From UBA11704 sp964491805 (GTDB taxonomy: Bacteria; Patescibacteriota; Minisyncoccia; Phycocordibacterales; UBA5272): DNA of 7,292 bases. The stretch covers positions 1-7,292 of the forward strand of contig CAZBGU010000031.1 in NCBI GenBank assembly GCA_964491805.1, read 5' to 3'. Positions 5,770-7,292 of this stretch are shown here, piece after piece (the stretch's first letter is position 1; the number at the start of each line of letters is the position of its first letter). The position numbers were made by a program, and so were the translations under genes. The notes beneath the pieces are model-generated. The model worked only from the letters and a program-made list of their open reading frames with translations. It was not told the DNA's origin and did not search any database.

Positions 5770-6654
5770 ATGGACAGCAAAGCAATTGAATCTAATTTAT
5801 TTTCAAAAGAAATAATAGTGCTTTACCACGGTCTATGTACAGACGGTTTTGGATCTGCTTATGCCGCATGGAAAAAATTTGGTGATAAGGCTTCGTATAT
5901 TCCTTGCGATAGACGCTATGGCATGCTTTCACCAGATATTTTTAAAAACAAAGAGGTGTATGTACTCGACTATTCATTTTCAAAAGAGGAGATGGTCGCA
6001 TGTGAGGGAGTAACCAAAAAGTTTACAGTAATTGATCATCATGTTAGTGCAGAAGAAAGCATCAAAGGGCTTTCTTCATTTATATATGACAAACATCATT
6101 CAGGTGCATATCTTTCTTGGATGTATTTTCATCCCGCAGAACCAATTCCGAACCTAATACGCTATATATCAGACTCAGATACCTGGAAACACACATTACC
6201 TGACTGGGAAGAAATTGAAGCATACATTTATAGTGATACAGGTGATCACTTTACCTTTAGTCACTTTGAAGATCTCCACACAACACTTGAAACTAAAGAA
6301 GGACATGCCTATGCAAAATCTATAGGCAAAATGCTTGTAAGTGCACGTAACCAAAAAATTAAAATATATACTGATGCAGCAGAACTCATTACTTTTGAAG
6401 GGTATACAATTTATGCAGTTAACGCGCCAAGTGAAATTAAAAGTGATCTGGGGCATATTCTAGCAGAAAAATCTGGTACCTTTTCTCTTATATTTAACTA
6501 TGAAAAGGGGTGCTGGAAATGTAGCTTACGAAGTGTCAAGGACTTTGATGTTAGCGAGATTGCAAAAAAATTTGGAGGGGGAGGACATATGAACGCTGCA
6601 GCTTTTTTACTTAAAACTGATTTTCCACTGTTTTCACTTGTTAATAAACAATAA
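5770..6654 (+). CDS. DHH/DHHA1 family phosphoesterase (NrnA-like candidate)
   Basis: The 294-residue protein shows the DHH superfamily metal site: H20 and D25 in 'YHGLCTDGFGSAYAAW', D67 in 'VLDYS', D89-H90-H91 in 'VIDHH', and an acidic cluster D135/D137 in 'ISDSDTW'. The C-terminal DHHA1 domain ends with 'FGGGGHMNAAAF' (268-279), with G-G-G-G-H273 as the substrate-binding loop. Family members hydrolyse phosphodiesters in short RNA oligomers (nanoRNase), pAp or cyclic dinucleotides; the sequence does not decide among these. With RNase III and the RRM gene nearby, a role in the last steps of RNA decay is plausible but is inference. The ATG at 5770 is preferred over the one at 5740 because the promoter overlaps the latter and the first 10 residues of the longer form match nothing. 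The next gene starts 23 bases after the stop. Confidence 0.87.
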   Translation: MDSKAIESNLFSKEIIVLYHGLCTDGFGSAYAAWKKFGDKASYIPCDRRYGMLSPDIFKNKEVYVLDYSFSKEEMVACEGVTKKFTVIDHHVSAEESIKGLSSFIYDKHHSGAYLSWMYFHPAEPIPNLIRYISDSDTWKHTLPDWEEIEAYIYSDTGDHFTFSHFEDLHTTLETKEGHAYAKSIGKMLVSARNQKIKIYTDAAELITFEGYTIYAVNAPSEIKSDLGHILAEKSGTFSLIFNYEKGCWKCSLRSVKDFDVSEIAKKFGGGGHMNAAAFLLKTDFPLFSLVNKQ

Positions 6655-6667
6655 CGAAGAGTATACT
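6638..6667 (+). promoter_or_regulatory. Promoter for the downstream membrane-anchored protein, overlapping the end of the DHH gene
   Basis: TATACT (6662-6667) lies 18 bases after TTGTTA (6638-6643), a 4/6 match to the -35 consensus that sits in the last DHH codons. Transcription should begin near 6674, about 4 bases before the ATG at 6678, so the mRNA would be nearly leaderless, as predicted for rpmF. Confidence 0.55.
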
Positions 6668-6677
6668 AGCAGATACA

Positions 6678-7235
6678 ATGTCAACGTATAAGCAGTTAAT
6701 TTACGGCGTCACTTTTATGCTTGTTGGTGGAGCAGCGTACTATTTTCACATAGCAGGTGTACCTGATCTGCTTTTTAATGGTTCAAGTGATCGACGTGGT
6801 AATGGTGTATCCGCCGCTCAAGTTTTTTCTGGCACATATCTTTGTGACGAATCCTCAGGTTGCAAGTATCCGATTAAACTAATTCTTGAAGACGACACGA
6901 CTGTTGACATCGTTGCAACAATTAATGGAAATGACAGTTCTTTAGGACAGGGCAGTTGGGATGTTAACAAGAGCGGGGGCATCACCATGCAGATTAGAAA
7001 TCCGTTAGCAACTGATCCTGACTACCCGAACTCAATCACTGCTACAAAGGTGAGTGGTACAAGAATTACCGGTTTTTCATCTAAGAGCCTACTCCCAGGC
7101 ATGGAGAATCCTATTTTTAAAAGAACAAAGACTGAAGCAGAGATAAAAGCAGAGCAGCAAGCTGCTGCAATGGAGGCATCAAAACAAACAGAGCAAGATC
7201 AGCCTTCCGTTACATCTGAAGATGAGACTCATTAG
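6678..7235 (+). CDS. Membrane-anchored protein with a small extracytoplasmic beta domain; function unknown
   Basis: I do not recognise this 185-residue protein with confidence. Residues about 7-28 form one hydrophobic segment (starting LIYGVTFMLVGG) after a short N-terminus with a lysine, so it is probably anchored by an uncleaved signal segment with the rest outside. Residues about 48-148 look beta-rich: 'FSGTYLCDESSGCKYPIKLIL' spacing with C56 and C62, then 'TVDIVATI', 'GQGSWDV' and 'GGITMQI'. This order (short Cys pair, strand with a 'D-D-T' turn, then G-x-W) recalls the NlpE/lipocalin-like barrels of envelope-stress proteins, but the similarity is weak and judged by eye. The tail (151-185) is charged and rich in Glu, Ala and Gln, probably helical then disordered. 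It has its own predicted promoter inside the DHH gene end. No lipobox is seen. Confidence 0.7.
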   Translation: MSTYKQLIYGVTFMLVGGAAYYFHIAGVPDLLFNGSSDRRGNGVSAAQVFSGTYLCDESSGCKYPIKLILEDDTTVDIVATINGNDSSLGQGSWDVNKSGGITMQIRNPLATDPDYPNSITATKVSGTRITGFSSKSLLPGMENPIFKRTKTEAEIKAEQQAAAMEASKQTEQDQPSVTSEDETH

Positions 7236-7244
7236 TAAATGAAC

Positions 7245-7269
7245 TACCTCGCAGCAAGCTGACGAGGTA
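7245..7269. repeat. Bulged palindrome, possible REP-like element or weak terminator
   Basis: TACCTCG (7245-7251) pairs with CGAGGTA (7263-7269); inside, CAG (7252-7254) pairs with CTG (7259-7261), closing a CAAG loop, with A7262 bulged. It starts 10 bases after the stop of the 6678 gene. It lacks a following U-run, so it is a poor intrinsic terminator. A GC-rich palindrome with a single bulge is the shape of REP elements served by IS200/IS605-type (RAYT) transposases. The remaining bases to 7292 contain one more TAGAGTA motif and no gene. Confidence 0.45.
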
Positions 7270-7292
7270 TCCATTCTTCGTTTAGAGTATGG

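Overview
The window looks like a piece of a small-genome bacterium of the Candidate Phyla Radiation (Patescibacteria, probably a Parcubacteria-type lineage). The basis is the ribosomal protein L32 N-terminus (MVVRMRHTR.HTANRRSHHALK), which is the form I associate with that group, together with compact AT-leaning genes, short intergenic gaps, a glycine/threonine-linked surface protein, and the lack of a recognisable Shine-Dalgarno sequence before any of the eight gene starts visible here. The taxonomic call is an inference from memory of these families; no database was consulted.

Layout. Positions 3-848 (+) hold the 3' part of a large secreted or surface protein gene, cut by the window edge. 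A promoter at 879-907 then starts a same-strand run: rpmF (L32), a NusB-Nudix fusion gene, rnc (RNase III) and a tlyA-type 2'-O-methyltransferase, with gaps of 38-63 bases. This run ends at a strong 22-bp perfect hairpin (3623-3670), which also faces the end of a minus-strand gene for a small RRM RNA-binding protein (3706-3987). Upstream of that lies a second minus-strand gene for an ABC-F ATPase (4163-5638). A divergent promoter region (5639-5769) separates ABC-F from a plus-strand DHH/DHHA1 phosphoesterase gene (5770-6654). This is followed by a membrane-anchored protein of unknown function (6678-7235) that has its own promoter inside the end of the DHH gene. The last ~55 bases carry a bulged palindrome that may be a REP-like repeat.

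How the genes fit together. Seven of the nine genes concern RNA or the ribosome: L32 (50S subunit), NusB (rRNA antitermination), RNase III (rRNA precursor cutting), TlyA (rRNA methylation), RRM protein (RNA binding), ABC-F (translation factor) and DHH phosphoesterase (possible nanoRNase). The plus-strand run rpmF-nusB/nudix-rnc-tlyA reads naturally as a ribosome-making operon.

The most unusual points are: the NusB protein carries a C-terminal Nudix domain whose catalytic box keeps its exact 23-residue spacing but has lost most of its catalytic residues; promoters at rpmF and the 6678 gene place the ATG 9-10 bases after the -10 box, predicting leaderless or near-leaderless mRNAs; and a TAGAGTA heptamer occurs four times, always between genes.
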